In this document: in pieces, positions 62,615-64,000 of the stretch
Layout of the letters: each line of letters opens with the position of its first letter
Numbering within the stretch: position 1 is the first letter of the stretch
Assembly (NCBI RefSeq): GCF_006345815.1
Contig: NZ_VCIG01000043.1
Coordinates: forward strand, 1-64,000
Length of the DNA: 64,000 nt
Reading direction: 5' to 3'
Origin: Ochrobactrum sp. CGA5
GTDB taxonomy: Bacteria > Pseudomonadota > Alphaproteobacteria > Rhizobiales > Rhizobiaceae
Translations under genes and position numbers: made by a program
Notes under the pieces: generated by a model
Database searches by the model: none
What the model was told of the DNA's origin: nothing
What the model saw: only the letters and a program-made list of their open reading frames with translations

Positions 62615-63958
62615 ATGAGATCGCCCTTGAGAAAGTTCTCCCGCTGGTTGGCGCGTATCATGCCGAAGGGGCTTTATGCGCGATCGCTGATTATCATCAT
62701 TGCCCCGATGGTTTTGCTCCAGTCCGTGATCGCCTATGTATTCATGGAGCGTCACTGGCAGATGGTGACCGAACGACTGTCGACCGCCGTCGTGCGCGAT
62801 ATTGCGGGCATCATCGACATTCTTGAAACCTATCCCCAAGAGCCGGGCTACGATAATCTCATCCGCATTGCGCAACAGCGGCTGGCGCTGAACATTTCGA
62901 TCCTGCCGCCCGATCCACTGCCCCCTCCCGGACCAAAGCCCTTTTTCGCCATTCTCGATTACTTCCTCAGTGAAGAGATTACCCGCCAGATCAATCGCCC
63001 CTTCTGGGTGGACACAGTCGGCGATTCTGACCTCATCGAGATCAGGATCAAGCTTGAGGACAAGGTGTTGCGCGTCTTTGCCCGGCGCAGCCAGGCCTAT
63101 GCGTCCAATACGGGCATCTTCCTGACATGGATGGTCGGCACCGCGCTAGTTCTGTTGATTATCGCCATCGCCTTTCTGCGTAACCAGATCAAGCCGATCC
63201 AGCAGCTTGCCGAAGCGGCGGAAAGTTTCGGCAAGGGGCGCCCCATGCCCGAAGGGTTCCATCCGCGCGGGGCCGAGGAAGTACGACGCGCCGGCATTGC
63301 CTTCATCCAGATGCGCTCGCGCATCGAGCGCCAGATCGAGCAGCGCACAGCCATGCTTTCCGGCGTCAGCCACGACCTGCGCACCATCCTTACCCGCTTC
63401 AAGTTGCAGCTCGCGTTGACCGGCCACTCCATCGACACCGAGCCGCTCAATCAGGACATCGCCGACATGCAGACCATGCTCGAAGGCTATCTAGCCTTTG
63501 CGCGCGGCGAAGGTTCTGAGGAAGCGGCAAGCTACGACCTCACCAGGCTTTGCGAAAAACTGGAGCACGAGGCGCGCTTGCGCGAGCGCGGTTTCAAATA
63601 TCACATCGAAGGCAACAGCGAGGTCCATGTGCGCCCGAACGCCTTCTCGCGTTTGGTCAGCAATCTCGTATCGAATGCCTTCCGCCACGCGCAGAATGTC
63701 GAGCTTTCGATTTCGCACGTCGAGGGCTGGCTGAAAGTTATCGTGGACGATGATGGGCCGGGCATTCCCGAAGACCGCCGCGAAGACGTGTTCAAGCCTT
63801 TCGTCCGGCTGGACGAAGCGCGAACGCAGGATTCAGGCGGTACCGGCGGGCTGGGGCTTGCCATTGCACGCGATATTGCACGCAGCCATGGCGGCGACAT
63901 CACGCTGGAAGACGCCCCGACCGGAGGCTTACGCGCTATCATCAATATTCCGGCTTAA
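62615..63958 (+). CDS. EnvZ-type sensor histidine kinase
   Basis: A 447-residue inner-membrane kinase. First helix LIIIIAPMVLLQSVIAYVF (~23-41), a periplasmic domain (~42-175) with a proline-rich LPPDPLPPPGPKP, a second helix MVGTALVLLIIAIAFL, then HAMP. The H-box is SGVSHDLRTILTRF (phospho-His), with Ile where the HDLRTPLTR motif has Pro. The catalytic domain has LVSNAFRHA (N box), DDDGPGIPED (G1) and GGTGGLGLAIARDIARSHGG (G2). It should phosphorylate the regulator at 61682. The signal is unknown. The last 42 bases of the window carry no feature. Confidence 0.94.
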   Translation: MRSPLRKFSRWLARIMPKGLYARSLIIIIAPMVLLQSVIAYVFMERHWQMVTERLSTAVVRDIAGIIDILETYPQEPGYDNLIRIAQQRLALNISILPPDPLPPPGPKPFFAILDYFLSEEITRQINRPFWVDTVGDSDLIEIRIKLEDKVLRVFARRSQAYASNTGIFLTWMVGTALVLLIIAIAFLRNQIKPIQQLAEAAESFGKGRPMPEGFHPRGAEEVRRAGIAFIQMRSRIERQIEQRTAMLSGVSHDLRTILTRFKLQLALTGHSIDTEPLNQDIADMQTMLEGYLAFARGEGSEEAASYDLTRLCEKLEHEARLRERGFKYHIEGNSEVHVRPNAFSRLVSNLVSNAFRHAQNVELSISHVEGWLKVIVDDDGPGIPEDRREDVFKPFVRLDEARTQDSGGTGGLGLAIARDIARSHGGDITLEDAPTGGLRAIINIPA

Positions 63959-64000
63959 AGCGTTCTGGTTCTGTCAACCGGACGGGCTCGCCCTCTTCCG

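Overview
The window reads as chromosomal DNA of a Brucella/Ochrobactrum-group alphaproteobacterium (order Rhizobiales). The main reasons are recognisable group proteins: the periplasmic antigen BP26/Omp28, a BA14K-family protein, an IalB-family protein, two choloylglycine hydrolases, the LPS-core glycosyltransferase LpcC, and the LysR regulator LsrB/VtlR close to a probable AbcR-type small RNA. RpoD and UvrB also carry the long extra segments common in this class. Most of the window is conserved core genome; no prophage, plasmid or defence island is visible.

Layout. 1-142: 5' end of a group II intron (minus strand, cut by the window edge), placed right behind the terminator of a TerC/DUF475 membrane-protein gene. 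1.7-11.6 kb: small regulators and envelope/secreted proteins (two choloylglycine hydrolases, an outer-membrane-type barrel, a secreted protein with a possible Cys-His-Asp triad, CsbD, IalB, BP26), a tRNA-Ile(CAU) gene and a YkgJ/UPF0260 protein. 11.7-16.5 kb: HlyU-family protein, rpoD and dnaG on the minus strand. 16.5-27.3 kb: a Na/Pi cotransporter behind a three-repeat PHO box, YqeY, and carA and carB separated by a TetA-type MFS pump, a YpfJ metalloprotease and a decayed LytTR gene fragment. 27.3-33.6 kb: an SbmA/YddA-type ABC protein with a degenerate ATPase domain, Nudix hydrolase, cold-shock protein, a TetR/DUF1772 pair with twin operators, GST and aspartate aminotransferase. 33.6-41.4 kb: an AbcR-like sRNA, a PHO-box-preceded operon (metallophosphoesterase plus sugar/glycerol-phosphate-type ABC importer), LsrB/VtlR and TrxB. 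41.7-50.6 kb: TrkH (apparently with a CTG start), Lrp, LpcC, GreA, DUF1176, transporters, an extensin-like lipoprotein, a thioesterase and an SH3 protein. 50.6-64 kb: uvrB, an ADH/HxlR pair, a two-domain Kazal lipoprotein, lytic transglycosylase, a second cold-shock protein, BA14K, an MBL hydrolase, ilvE, and a MarR / OmpR-type regulator / EnvZ-type kinase cluster.

How parts work together. Two promoters with 11-bp-spaced PHO repeats suggest a phosphate-starvation response: direct Pi uptake (16.8 kb gene) plus hydrolysis and import of organic phosphates (34.2-39.2 kb operon). The sRNA, the ABC operon and LsrB/VtlR lie within 7 kb, which is notable because AbcR RNAs control ABC-transporter mRNAs and VtlR is known to control AbcR2 in Brucella. 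Several regulator genes (TetR, MarR, HxlR) have inverted repeats at their own promoters. Intergenic regions hold several families of dispersed palindromic repeats, two copies of one family sitting directly upstream of carA and carB.
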